37,403 nucleotides of DNA from Candidatus Latescibacterota bacterium (GCA_007571365.1 RKRN01000214.1:1-37403); one strand, 5' to 3'. Shown: positions 22,031-30,096, counted from the stretch's first letter. Notes: generated by a model from the sequence alone, not told the origin. A program made the numbers and translations.

Positions 22031-23491
22031 ATGAGCAATAGACCCAACATTCTCTTTCTAATGGCCGACCAGATGCAGGCCCGCGTGCTCAACCCCGATC
22101 ACGTCTGTCAAACGCCGCACTTGGACCGGCTGGCCGGGGCCGGGGTGCGTTTTACCCGCGCCTATACGCCCAATAATATCTGCTCGCCGACCCGGGCGAG
22201 CTTGATGACCGGGCTGATGCCGCACAACCACGGGGTGCTGGAGGTGCTGTACCCCAAGGTCCCGGACTTACATGCGCTGCGCCCTGATAAGGTGCATTGG
22301 GCCGAGTGCTTGGTAGATGCTGGGTATCGCACCGGGTATTTCGGCAAGTGGCATATTGAGCGCGACAATGCCCTAGAGCGCTTTGGCTGGCAGGTCAACG
22401 GGGCTCGCGGTGGTGCGCTCTACAATGCTTGGGTCGCCGAGGTACTGGACGGCAAGCCGCTGCGGCCGGAGTGCGATCCAGCGCATTATCTCCAAGCACC
22501 GCACGGCTATGGCTCTCATCTGCTCTACGGGGTGACCGACCGGCCAGCCGCAGAGCGCAGCATGGGGCTGACGACGACGCTGGCGCTGCGCTATCTCAAG
22601 GAAGTGGCCCAAGGCGACGAGCCGTGGTGTGCTTTCATCAGCTTGGAGGAGCCGCACGATCCCTTCGTCGCTGGTCGCGCATGGTACGAACACTATGCCG
22701 AGCAAGAGCTGCTGCCGCCGCCCAATGCCGATGATGACTTAGCGGACCGACCGGGGCTTTATCGGCGGGCGCAGGGCATTTGGCGTCAACTGAACGAGGA
22801 GCACAAGCGCACGGCGCGGGCGTGTTATTTCGCGTCGATTAGCGAAATAGATGCCCAATTCGGGCGAGTGCTTGATTGGCTCAAAGAGACGGAGCAACTC
22901 GACGACACGATCATTGTAATGTGCGCCGACCACGGGGATTTGTTGGGAGCGCACGGTCTGTTCTTCAAGGATATATCCGCTTTTGAAGAAGTGTATCAGG
23001 TGCCGCTTATTGTGCGTGGGCCTGGGATTGCCCAAGGCGCTGTTTGCGAGGGCCGAGTTGGTTTGCACGATCTGTGCCCGACGTTGTTAGACTTGGCCAA
23101 CTGCGAGCCTATTGCCGGGACCGACGCCCGCTCTTTTGCCGGGCTGTTGCGCGAGCCAACAGAGGTCGCTGACGAATGGACCCGAGGGTATGCCGAATAC
23201 TTTGGCAATCGCCACCGACTGACCCAGCGGGTGGTGTGGGACGGGCCGTGGAAGTTTGTGTTTAATGGCTTTGATTTCGACGAGTTGTACCGGCTAGACG
23301 AAGACCCTTATGAAGTGAAGAATCTGGCGCCGGATCCCGCCTATGCCGCGCAGGTCAAAAAAATGACGCGGCTCTATTGGCGCTATGCCCGCGATACCGG
23401 CGACACCCCGCTTTTTGAAACGCTTTATCCCGCGCTGCGTTTGGCGGCGGTAGGGCCGCTGGCGGCGTCAGGACACGCTCTGGACGGCTGA
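22031..23491 (+). CDS. Sulfatase (alkaline phosphatase superfamily, Cys-type)
   Basis: The 486-residue product begins MSNRPNILFLMADQMQ, the conserved metal-binding start of type I sulfatases. It has the catalytic signature CSPTRASLMTG (Cys converted to formylglycine by a maturase), the FGKWHIE motif, ADHGDLLGAHGLFFKD and a C-terminal NLAPDP element. It hydrolyses sulfate esters, probably on glycans or other organics. No convincing signal peptide is seen, so the location is uncertain. The ATG at 22031 lies three bases after the previous stop; a TTG at 22025 is less likely. Cotranscription with two secreted discoidin/FlgD-tail proteins suggests a role in handling sulfated surface or environmental polysaccharides. 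A sulfatase maturase is not in the window. Confidence 0.93.
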   Translation: MSNRPNILFLMADQMQARVLNPDHVCQTPHLDRLAGAGVRFTRAYTPNNICSPTRASLMTGLMPHNHGVLEVLYPKVPDLHALRPDKVHWAECLVDAGYRTGYFGKWHIERDNALERFGWQVNGARGGALYNAWVAEVLDGKPLRPECDPAHYLQAPHGYGSHLLYGVTDRPAAERSMGLTTTLALRYLKEVAQGDEPWCAFISLEEPHDPFVAGRAWYEHYAEQELLPPPNADDDLADRPGLYRRAQGIWRQLNEEHKRTARACYFASISEIDAQFGRVLDWLKETEQLDDTIIVMCADHGDLLGAHGLFFKDISAFEEVYQVPLIVRGPGIAQGAVCEGRVGLHDLCPTLLDLANCEPIAGTDARSFAGLLREPTEVADEWTRGYAEYFGNRHRLTQRVVWDGPWKFVFNGFDFDELYRLDEDPYEVKNLAPDPAYAAQVKKMTRLYWRYARDTGDTPLFETLYPALRLAAVGPLAASGHALDG

Positions 23492-23569
23492 GATCGCCCC
23501 TGCCCGTCTTCGCTCCATACGCTCCCCACCTGCCGCCCGGGGAGATGAGCCACGCATAAGCATACTACA

Positions 23570-23598
23570 TTGACAACATAAGTGTCATTTGTTATGAC
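23570..23598 (+). promoter_or_regulatory. Sigma70-like promoter with nested palindromes, upstream of the CBM9-like gene
   Basis: TTGACA (23570-23575), a 17-base spacer and TATGAC (23593-23598) make a good promoter about 60 bp upstream of the CBM9-like gene. Two small palindromes overlap it: TGACA-N7-TGTCA (23571-23587) and GTCAT-N5-ATGAC (23584-23598). These could be operator sites. Confidence 0.55.
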
Positions 23599-23658
23599 TA
23601 ACGACTGTGCTTACATCGGCGTAAAGGTAACCCCCATTCTAAGAAAGGGAGATAAGTT

Positions 23659-24603
23659 ATGAGGAAACTATTGGCGCTAAGTGTGGCGGTATCGCTCTTG
23701 GGTTTGAGCGAGCCTTCTTCGGCGCATGTGCCCGAAGGGCTGATCTTGGGTGTCTGGCAGTGGCCCACGTCGCATCTGCCGGTGATGGACGGCGATATTT
23801 CCGAGTGGGACGTAGTGCCCGACAATTTGTGGCTCACCCCGTTCAGTGAGTTCAACGGCGAGCTTTTGCACGTGGTGGTGGCTGGCGAGGTTGGGGCTGA
23901 GGTCAATACCGCAGATCTAAACTTCCGCTGGACCTCGGGCTGGAACGACGAGTTAGACCGCCTCTACTTCGTCTACGACCGCTTCGACGATCTGTGGGAT
24001 CGCGATGGCGGCGGCGTGGGTGGCGCCGGTGGCGACGATAGCTTTGAGATCAACCTCGACGCCAACCACGGCGGCGATGTCTCGTGGTTTGGCGCGGACG
24101 ACTTCGACACCGAAGAAGAAGTGTTGCGCAACCGCGGCCGTCTCAACCAGATGAGTCACTACCGCTGGCCGCCGCTGGAGCCGATTGGTTGGAACTGGCT
24201 TTGGGCCTCTAGTGCCACTTGGCACGATGCCGATCCCTATTCGTGCTGCGGTAGCTCCTTCAATCTCAACGGCGCACACGCCACCGAGGCGACCTTTCAG
24301 GCCGAGTGGTGGACTGTGGGCTGGGACGACTTCGACCATGAGTCGCCCGAAAACAGCGTCCAGCACGACTTTGGCGAAAACGACATCATCGGTCTGGGCA
24401 TTTCGATCATCGACAACGATGTAGGCACCGACAACGACACCGACCGCCGCTTTGCCGCTTGGCGCATGGGCGGCGCACGCTGCGGCAACGGCGACGGCAA
24501 GTGCATCACCGACTTCATTTTACTACCGGCGCAGATGGATCTTTTGCCGACCGCGGTCGAGAACGATAGCTGGGGCCACATCAAAGCTTCGTACATGCAG
24601 TAG
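23659..24603 (+). CDS. Secreted CBM9-like (sugar-binding-fold) protein
   Basis: The 314-residue exported protein has a signal peptide (MRKLLALSVAVSLLGLSEPSSA). Near the N-terminus PVMDGDISEWDVVPDNLW matches the 'DGdlsEW' entry strand of family 9 carbohydrate-binding-like domains. Later there are LYFVYDRFDD, DDSFEINLDANHGG and a C-terminal GIGISIIDND-like strand with acidic residues that may bind calcium. No catalytic motif is seen. It stands alone with its own promoter (23570-23598), an AGGGAGA ribosome-binding site and a strong terminator. Role inferred: a secreted, possibly glycan-binding, abundant protein. Confidence 0.75.
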   Translation: MRKLLALSVAVSLLGLSEPSSAHVPEGLILGVWQWPTSHLPVMDGDISEWDVVPDNLWLTPFSEFNGELLHVVVAGEVGAEVNTADLNFRWTSGWNDELDRLYFVYDRFDDLWDRDGGGVGGAGGDDSFEINLDANHGGDVSWFGADDFDTEEEVLRNRGRLNQMSHYRWPPLEPIGWNWLWASSATWHDADPYSCCGSSFNLNGAHATEATFQAEWWTVGWDDFDHESPENSVQHDFGENDIIGLGISIIDNDVGTDNDTDRRFAAWRMGGARCGNGDGKCITDFILLPAQMDLLPTAVENDSWGHIKASYMQ

Positions 24604-24628
24604 CTAGCCCGGTTGCGGGTTTGACTCG

Positions 24629-24668
24629 GGGAGGTGGATCCACGGCGGTCCGCCTCCCTTATTTTTTG
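24629..24668 (+). terminator. Intrinsic terminator
   Basis: A 10 bp GC-rich stem (GGGAGGTGGA paired with TCCGCCTCCC, one G-T pair) and a loop of about ten bases are followed by TTATTTTTT. It lies 26 bp after the CBM9-like gene and just before the solute-binding gene. Confidence 0.85.
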
Positions 24669-24700
24669 GTAGCTACTGACAAGCCGCTTCTCAGGATTCC

Positions 24701-26353
24701 ATGACGCGAAAAAAAATTATCGCCCTGTTGGCGTTTTTCGCCGGCATCAGCACGGTGTATGCCCTCGCCGAGCGGCAGGCACAGCGGACGCAGGCGGCCG
24801 CGGCGGAACTGCGTATCGACTGGGATGCGGTCATTGATGACCCGGAGGAGCGGCTTGAAATCTCGTGGATGAGCATCCCGCGCTTTCCCACTGCGCGCGA
24901 AGGCACTTGGATCGAAAAGCGGCTCGAAGCGCGGTTCAACGTCGATTTCAAGCCGCTGTTTACGAGTCATTTTGCCTATATGCGGCGCCGACCGCTGGTC
25001 TTTGCTGGCGGCCATGTGCCCGATCTGTTCTACGCTGGCGATCCGGTGGTGGTGCAAAAGGACGCTCACCACGGCTATGCGTTGCCCATTCCCTACGAGG
25101 TCATCCAAAAACACGCACCCAACTACGTGCGCTATCTCAACGAGTACGCGCCCTCGACGTGGCTTTACGCCTACTGGCAGGGGGCCAACTACGGCATCCC
25201 CACTTGGGGCAGTAGTCTCGGCTATCCCGTGCCGGGGATTTGGCGGATGGACTGGCTGCGCAACGTCGGTATCGCCAAGGTGCCGTCGACGCTCGACGAG
25301 ATGTACACAGCACTGTGGAAGTTTCGCCACGAAGACCCGGATGGCAATGGGATACAAGACACCTACGGCATGTGTCCCAACGCGCAGGCTTGGTTCAATG
25401 TGTTTGGCGAGGTATTTGGGGCCTACGGGATCGTGCCGCACGGTTGGATGCTGCGCGATGGCGAGGTGGTGTGGGGCGGGACCCGGCCCGAAGTCAAAGC
25501 GATCTTGGGCCTTTTGCACAAGTGGTACGCCGACGGACTGATCGACCCCGACTTTGCGATCGGCCAAATCAAGAGCAGCCCCATACCGTACCAGAAATTC
25601 GTCAGCGGCAAGACCGGATACCTCTTCAGCCACGGCGGCTATAACAGCTTTGACCAGTACAACAAGGCGTCGTTGGTATCGGTCATTGCTGAGTTGCAGC
25701 CGGGGGCCGAGGTAGTGGTCGGGCCGTTTCCGGCCGGGCCGCAAGGCATCCGCGGGGCGCGGGTGTGGAGCACGGCGGCCCATGTTTTTGTCTTTGGCAA
25801 GCAGGTGGCGGCCACACCGGAGAAGGTCGTGCGGATGCTAAAAATTTTCGAGGCGCTAGCGGTTGAGGAAGAGCTCTTTGTCGAGGTGCGGATGGGCCAG
25901 CGGGGCGTGCATTGGGAATTCGACGCCGAGCGCGGCCTGTACCATCTGCCGCCCTATGACGACCGCAACGTCGCCAGCAAGCATCTGACCGTATTGAACG
26001 TCGATGGGCCGGGCGGCTTTTTCGCGCCCTGCGGGGTCCGGCCCGCCATTGCCGACCAGTACCTGCCGACGGCGATGCTGCAACACCGCGCCCGCTATCA
26101 GCGCCCGGAGTGGGCGCAGGCCGGCCTGTTCGGCAAGCCCGACGTGGTGCCTTCGTCGATCAAGCATCTGCGCGATTTGCGCAATTTGCAGATGACGGTC
26201 TACGCCGAGATCGTGCGCGGCGAGCGCACCCTCGACTACTTCGACGATTTTGTCGCCGAGTGGATGGAGCGCGGCGGAGCCGAGATGACCCAAGAGGCGC
26301 GGGAAATCTACAAGGTGCGCGAGGAGATTTACAAGAAGGTAGGGGTGCGCTAG
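24701..26353 (+). CDS. Extracellular solute-binding protein (LipO/YtcQ-like)
   Basis: The 550-residue protein has an N-terminal export segment (MTRKKIIALLAFFAGISTVYALA) and the pattern of large family 1 solute-binding proteins. Visible elements include DWDAVIDDPEERLEISWMS, WIEKRLEARFNVDFKPLF, GHVPDLFYAGDP, a GIPTWGSSLGYPVPGIWRMDWL substrate-cleft segment and a DPDGNGIQDTYGM calcium-loop-like motif. It would deliver an oligosaccharide or similar solute to an ABC importer. No permease or ATPase lies next to it, and the importer operon at 32093-37018 has its own binding protein, so its partner transporter must be elsewhere or shared. The C-terminal 80 residues are helical and charged. The start at 24701 has AGGA six bases upstream. 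Confidence 0.85.
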   Translation: MTRKKIIALLAFFAGISTVYALAERQAQRTQAAAAELRIDWDAVIDDPEERLEISWMSIPRFPTAREGTWIEKRLEARFNVDFKPLFTSHFAYMRRRPLVFAGGHVPDLFYAGDPVVVQKDAHHGYALPIPYEVIQKHAPNYVRYLNEYAPSTWLYAYWQGANYGIPTWGSSLGYPVPGIWRMDWLRNVGIAKVPSTLDEMYTALWKFRHEDPDGNGIQDTYGMCPNAQAWFNVFGEVFGAYGIVPHGWMLRDGEVVWGGTRPEVKAILGLLHKWYADGLIDPDFAIGQIKSSPIPYQKFVSGKTGYLFSHGGYNSFDQYNKASLVSVIAELQPGAEVVVGPFPAGPQGIRGARVWSTAAHVFVFGKQVAATPEKVVRMLKIFEALAVEEELFVEVRMGQRGVHWEFDAERGLYHLPPYDDRNVASKHLTVLNVDGPGGFFAPCGVRPAIADQYLPTAMLQHRARYQRPEWAQAGLFGKPDVVPSSIKHLRDLRNLQMTVYAEIVRGERTLDYFDDFVAEWMERGGAEMTQEAREIYKVREEIYKKVGVR

Positions 26354-26392
26354 ACTATGTGGCCGTATTCGCCAAAAGAAAGAAGATGTTTT

Positions 26393-27340
26393 ATGACTAC
26401 AGTTGACACTATAACGCCTGGATTGACCGCGGCCGAACGCGAAAAGTATGCCAAAGATGGGTTCTTTATTCGCGCAGCGGCCTTTGACATGTTTGAGATT
26501 GATGCACTGCGCGACAGAATCGAAGATCTCGTAGAACTCATCGAGACCGCTGACGTGTTGACCGCGCAACAACAGCAAGTAATTCTGAAACGCAATGTCA
26601 GAACCGACGAGGCCTCTGGACCTGCATCTTTAAACAGTATATGGCGGCTTCACACATTCAGTGCATTGGTGCGATCCCACATCCGCGACCCTCGGCGACT
26701 CGATGCGGTCGCCGCGATCGTAGGGCGCGATCTGTTCTGTCCAAACGATCTGTATTTTTTTAAACCGCCGGGCACGGGGCGGCCTATCGCGTGGCATCAG
26801 GACTCGTGGTATTTCCGCAATACTTATGTCAGTAGCCTAGGCGACGCCATAGACCAAGCGACCATTGGAACTTGGCTGGCCTTGGATGATGCAGACGAAA
26901 AGAACGGATGCTTGTGGGTGATCCCCGGTAGCCATCGCCTAGGTGTGCTAGATCACACCCAGGTCGAGAGCGATGATTATTTGTTGCAAAAAAGAGTGAC
27001 CGTGTCCGACGAGATGGAACAACAGGCAATACCAGTAGAAGTGCCAAAGGGTGCCCTGATATTTTTTAATAATGCACTGTTGCACCGCAGCACACCTAAC
27101 AGATCGGATCGGTTTCGGCGAGCCTATATCGTGCATTACATGAAAGCGACAATCCAGCATAGCGGGAACAGACAAAGGATTCCCGCCGGCACGGAGCACT
27201 GGGGCACGCCTGAGATGTACATCTGTGGACGGCAATGGCCCGGGTGCGTACAAACGACGCTTGAGCAAGACAGCATGGACTGGGACAGCGCATTGGGACG
27301 GACATTGACACAAGACGACATTCGGATTGCGGAGCCTTAG
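26393..27340 (+). CDS. Phytanoyl-CoA dioxygenase (PhyH) family protein
   Basis: This is a non-haem Fe(II)/2-oxoglutarate-dependent dioxygenase of 315 residues. The iron-binding triad is visible: His135 and Asp137 in WHQDSWYF, and the distal His231 in LLHRSTPN. The following RSDRFRRAY holds the arginine expected to bind 2-oxoglutarate. The segment GTWLALDDADEKNGCLWVIPGSHRLG is highly characteristic. Members hydroxylate varied small molecules or acyl chains; the substrate is unknown, and such genes are strongly expanded in Poribacteria- and Latescibacteria-like genomes. The ATG at 26393 is chosen because it begins the conserved region and has GAAAGAAG upstream; an ATG at 26357 would add 12 residues. 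The gene is less GC-rich than the solute-binding gene before it. Confidence 0.92.
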   Translation: MTTVDTITPGLTAAEREKYAKDGFFIRAAAFDMFEIDALRDRIEDLVELIETADVLTAQQQQVILKRNVRTDEASGPASLNSIWRLHTFSALVRSHIRDPRRLDAVAAIVGRDLFCPNDLYFFKPPGTGRPIAWHQDSWYFRNTYVSSLGDAIDQATIGTWLALDDADEKNGCLWVIPGSHRLGVLDHTQVESDDYLLQKRVTVSDEMEQQAIPVEVPKGALIFFNNALLHRSTPNRSDRFRRAYIVHYMKATIQHSGNRQRIPAGTEHWGTPEMYICGRQWPGCVQTTLEQDSMDWDSALGRTLTQDDIRIAEP

Positions 27341-27387
27341 CAGCCGAGGCCGGGGTAGTCGCAGAAGGACTCTAAGAGGCTAATATC

Positions 27388-27753
27388 CTAGGGGTCAAAT
27401 GAGGTCACTTGCAACGCCTTGGCGAGAGCGGCCAATACCTTGGCCGAGCCGGTGCGTTTGCCGGTTTCGATCTGGGAGAGATAGACCGCATTGATGCCGA
27501 CGGCAGTAGCTAATTCATTCTGGGTCAGCCCCCGGTAGTTGCGATATACCCTGATTGGATTGTGTCCGGCCAAGAGTTGATCGACTACCTCAATGGGGAA
27601 GGACTCGCCGTTATCGGCTAGGGCGCGGTCGTATTGTTGTTCATCGCTCAGTATCGGCGCGCCCTCGCTTGTGAGACGCTCATAATCGCGCCAAGGAATC
27701 ACGGCGAAGGCGGGTTGTCCGGTGTTGTCGAGAATAACCTGTGGCTCGTTCAT
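27388..27753 (-). CDS. Xre-family antitoxin (C-terminal HTH)
   Basis: The 121-residue protein has an N-terminal Phd-like part (MNEPQVILDNTGQPAFAVIPWRDYERL) and a C-terminal Xre helix-turn-helix (LTQNELATAVGINAVYLSQIETGKRTGSAKVLAALAKAL). It follows the RelE-like toxin gene by 7 bp on the minus strand, a toxin-first HigBA-like order. The ATG at 27753 has AGGAG four bases upstream. It should neutralise the toxin and repress the shared palindromic promoter at 28039-28084. Confidence 0.88.
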   Translation of the reverse strand: MNEPQVILDNTGQPAFAVIPWRDYERLTSEGAPILSDEQQYDRALADNGESFPIEVVDQLLAGHNPIRVYRNYRGLTQNELATAVGINAVYLSQIETGKRTGSAKVLAALAKALQVTSFDP

Positions 27754-27760
27754 GGTGCTC

Positions 27761-28033
27761 CTATCGCTTATAAGCCTGTCCTCGCGGGACGATCCGCAGC
27801 ACGTCAATCACCCGAGTCTTATCGTCTCGCGCAAAAATGATCCGCCAGCCGCCAACGCGGAGGCGAAAACCGGGCCGTCCCGCCAAGCTGGCGACATCAA
27901 CATCCCGTCGGTTGGGATGTTCGGCCAATCGGTCCAATTCGCGGCGAATGCGTTGGGCGTTATGACGAGGCATATTTTGCAGTGCTTTGATGGCTTGCCT
28001 CTTGACCGTCAGTTCGTACATCGCATTCGCCAC
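27761..28033 (-). CDS. RelE/ParE-superfamily toxin
   Basis: The 90-residue basic protein has the RelE fold signature: YELTVKRQAIKALQNMPRHNAQRIRRELDRLAEHP, then a central DVASLAGRPGFRLRVGGWRIIFARDDKTRVIDVLRIVPRGQAYKR. The RLRVGGWRIIF strand and the VLRIVPRGQAY ending are typical of ribosome-dependent mRNA interferases of this group. It is the first gene of a two-gene toxin-antitoxin operon, transcribed leftward from a palindromic promoter region shared with a HEPN/MNT module going right. A second in-frame ATG at 28021 is also possible. Confidence 0.9.
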   Translation of the reverse strand: MANAMYELTVKRQAIKALQNMPRHNAQRIRRELDRLAEHPNRRDVDVASLAGRPGFRLRVGGWRIIFARDDKTRVIDVLRIVPRGQAYKR

Positions 28034-28038
28034 TGCAA

Positions 28039-28084
28039 AGTATAGCGGTTAGCTTTATCAGTGTAAAGCTGACCGCTATATACT
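28039..28084. promoter_or_regulatory. Divergent palindromic promoter between two toxin-antitoxin operons
   Basis: Two 17-base arms (28041-28057 and 28064-28080) are inverted copies of each other at 16 of 17 positions, separated by TCAGTG. Each arm runs directly into a TATACT -10-like box: 28079-28084 on the plus strand toward HEPN, and 28044-28039 on the minus strand toward the RelE-like toxin. The symmetry suggests one operator controlling both divergent operons. Confidence 0.7.
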
Positions 28085-28100
28085 CATAAGGAAGTCAGCT

Positions 28101-28541
28101 ATGGCTAGCCGACATGCCGACTGGTTAAAACAGGGCCAGCGGGATTTGGCCCACGGACGCCGCTCGCTCGACGCCGGCGACTATGAATGGGCCTGTTTTG
28201 CCGCCCAACAGGGCGCGGAAAAGGCCGTCAAGGCGGTTGTCGAGAAGATGGGCGGTGTCGCTTGGGGGCATTCTGTCACGGCCCTGCTGGAGTCCTTGCC
28301 CGAAACGCTCAGATTCGATCCGGAGCTGCTGGACGCTACCAAAGCATTGGATAAACACTATATTCCCGCTCGCTGCCCCAATTCGCATCCCCAAGGAGCC
28401 CCTTATGAATACTACACCCGTGCTGAGGCCGAGTGTGCGCTCGTCCACGCCGGCCAAGTCATCGACTTCTGTGAAGGTGTTTTGGCTGGACCGCCCGCAG
28501 ATTCTAGCGCGTCTCAACTGTGCTGCCCAAGCGATGCGTAA
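28101..28541 (+). CDS. HEPN-domain protein (HEPN/MNT module)
   Basis: The 146-residue product starts MASRHADWLKQGQRDL and contains a WACFAAQQGAEKAVKAVVEKMG helix, WGHSVTALLESLP, LDKHYIPARCPNSHP and PYEYYTRAEAECALVHAGQVIDF. This is the standard form of HEPN proteins paired with minimal nucleotidyltransferases. In studied HEPN/MNT pairs the HEPN partner is an RNase toxin and the MNT partner inactivates it by AMPylation. The RNase motif RxxxxH is not clearly visible here, so this member may belong to a variant branch. The ATG at 28101 has AAGGA eight bases upstream. The last 65 or so bases overlap the MNT gene. Confidence 0.9.
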   Translation: MASRHADWLKQGQRDLAHGRRSLDAGDYEWACFAAQQGAEKAVKAVVEKMGGVAWGHSVTALLESLPETLRFDPELLDATKALDKHYIPARCPNSHPQGAPYEYYTRAEAECALVHAGQVIDFCEGVLAGPPADSSASQLCCPSDA

Positions 28542-28881
28542 ACGGCACCCTGAAATCGAGAAGATCGTGTTGTTTGGTTCGCTGGCGCGGGGCGATGCCG
28601 TGCCGGGTAGCGATGCAGACCTGCTCATCGTGCTAAGCCATAGCACGGAGTCTTTTTTAGATCGGGCGGTGCGCTATCGACCGGCGGATGTGGGCGTGGG
28701 CGTCGATGTGGTGGCATACACACACGCGGAACTCGCCGCGCTGCGAAAGGCTGGCAATGCCTTTGTGCGACAGGCTCTGCACGAAGGGATGGTGCTGGTC
28801 GGCGATCCGGCTGTCGCACAAGTGGAACGCGAAAAAGCGGGTCTGACAGTGGAAACGTGTCACAGACGCGCAAGCAGATGA
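28477..28881 (+). CDS. Minimal nucleotidyltransferase (MNT) antitoxin of the HEPN/MNT module
   Basis: The product carries the nucleotidyltransferase hallmark IVLFGSLARGDAVPGSDADLLIVL, with GS and the DxD metal-binding pair, followed by VGVGVDVVAYTHAELA. In HEPN/MNT systems the MNT AMPylates and silences the HEPN toxin. The start is uncertain. GTG at 28477 begins VFWLDRPQILARLNCAAQAM, which matches the family N-terminus but overlaps the HEPN gene by 65 bp. ATG at 28534 overlaps by only 8 bp but cuts the first helix. ATG at 28405 has an excellent AAGGAG site but adds a low-complexity extension. The stop at 28881 overlaps a 20-codon frame of no clear meaning. Confidence 0.85.
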   Translation: MFWLDRPQILARLNCAAQAMRKRHPEIEKIVLFGSLARGDAVPGSDADLLIVLSHSTESFLDRAVRYRPADVGVGVDVVAYTHAELAALRKAGNAFVRQALHEGMVLVGDPAVAQVEREKAGLTVETCHRRASR

Positions 28882-28963
28882 ATGCGTTGCTGGCGATGAT
28901 AACCGCTGAGAATCAGATGGCTTCTCGTCGTGGTCAGTAGGCTAGAATAGTCTTCATTGATGA

Positions 28964-29185
28964 TCTCCGACTCCCCTGAGTCTCAAGCACATGCAAGGAT
29001 TGGAAGACCGCCGTCTGGTCGTTTTTGGCGACCAAGTAAACGACTTGGATATGTTCAAGGCGGCTGACGAGGCCCTGGCCGTGGCCAATGCTATCCCCGC
29101 TCTCAAGCAACAGGCCACCGAAATTATTGACACCAATGAAGAAGACGGCGTGGCCCGGTATATAAGTACTCATTGGTGCGAATAA
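28964..29185 (+). pseudogene. C-terminal fragment of a Cof-type HAD hydrolase
   Basis: An open frame (from a TGA at 28961; first ATG 28991) encodes RRLVVFGDQVNDLDMFKAAD followed by EALAVANAIPALKQQATEII and NEEDGVARYI. This is the unmistakable C-terminal end of Cof/HAD-IIB phosphatases: motif IV GDxxND, then the AVANA helix and the DGVA tail. About 200 N-terminal residues, including the catalytic DxDGT, are missing. The upstream 80 bp have no related sequence, so the gene was cut, probably when the toxin-antitoxin modules entered. Confidence 0.82.
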
Positions 29186-29281
29186 ATGCATTTGAATCCG
29201 CCAAAACATATCGTCGCCGCTGGAATGCTCGTGGAACGGGGAGACGCGGTGCTGGTAACTTCAACAGCTTTTGTCATTTGA
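29186..29281 (+). pseudogene. N-terminal fragment of a NUDIX hydrolase gene
   Basis: The ATG immediately follows the HAD fragment stop. The first 24 residues (MHLNPPKHIVAAGMLVERGD, then AVLV) are a typical NUDIX first strand and turn. Sequence similarity then ends, and the frame stops at 29281 after TSTAFVI, before the Nudix box. It is a truncated gene. With the HAD fragment it shows that two adjacent genes were eroded here. Confidence 0.65.
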
Positions 29282-29388
29282 TGGACGGGTTTTGTTTTTG
29301 TCGTACACGACACGTCCGTTTGCTATACGTGCTCAGAAGCCGTTTTAAAACCCTCAATGGGCCCTTTGTCTAGAGGAGAGTTGAAATC

Positions 29389-30096
29389 GTGAAAGCGGTT
29401 CTATTTGATTTGTTTGAAACGCTCGTGACACAGCAGTATGCGGATCGTCCCGCTGAGCAGTCGTTTGTCGATAAACTCGGGTTGAATTTGGATGATGTAC
29501 GGGCGTGGTGGAAGAGTCACACCAGCGAACGGATGACAGGTGAGTTTGCTACCTATCAGGAGACGTTGTCGGCGTTGTGCGGTTCGCTGGGAGCCTCCAT
29601 TGAAAGTGCGACCATTGAGGAAATCAGTCGAGATCGACTGCGGCGCAAGCGAGAATACTTGCTCGGCGTAGATGCTAAAATAGTGCAAGTGCTCTCGCAG
29701 CTTCGCTCGAATGACTGGACGATTGGAATTGTTAGCAACGCTACGCCAGACGAGGTGGCCAGTTGGCCCAAATGTCCACTCCGCAATATAGTGGATGATG
29801 CTGTTTTCTCGTGTCAAATAGGCTACGTGAAGCCCGATCCTGAAATATACCACTTGGCGTGCGAGCGTCTTGGCGTTGCGCCAACTAAAACCGTGTTCGT
29901 CGGAGATGGAGGATTTGATGAACTTCAGGGTGCTGCCGCCGTTGGAATGCGGCCGGTGCAAGCCCGGTGGTATTATGCGCGGAAAATCGAATGGAATGCC
30001 ACGTCAGAATTAAGCGGCATCGACGATATAGACGATCTGTTCCATAGACTTGAGCATATAGAGAATCGAGGAGTTATGCTATGTACGAACAATTAG
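29389..30096 (+). CDS. HAD-superfamily hydrolase (YjjG/haloacid dehalogenase-like)
   Basis: The 235-residue enzyme has all four HAD motifs. Motif I is FDLFETLV at the N-terminus (nucleophile Asp; the second position is Phe-Glu, as in many YjjG-like members). Motif II is IVSNAT, the motif III Lys is in YVKPDPEIY, and motif IV is VFVGDGGFDEL. A helical cap lies between motifs I and II. It is a probable phosphatase for a small phosphorylated metabolite. The start is GTG 29389 with AGGAG upstream. It overlaps the PHP metallohydrolase gene by 16 bp, so they are likely cotranscribed. Codon use is less GC-rich than that gene. Confidence 0.92.
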   Translation: MKAVLFDLFETLVTQQYADRPAEQSFVDKLGLNLDDVRAWWKSHTSERMTGEFATYQETLSALCGSLGASIESATIEEISRDRLRRKREYLLGVDAKIVQVLSQLRSNDWTIGIVSNATPDEVASWPKCPLRNIVDDAVFSCQIGYVKPDPEIYHLACERLGVAPTKTVFVGDGGFDELQGAAAVGMRPVQARWYYARKIEWNATSELSGIDDIDDLFHRLEHIENRGVMLCTNN

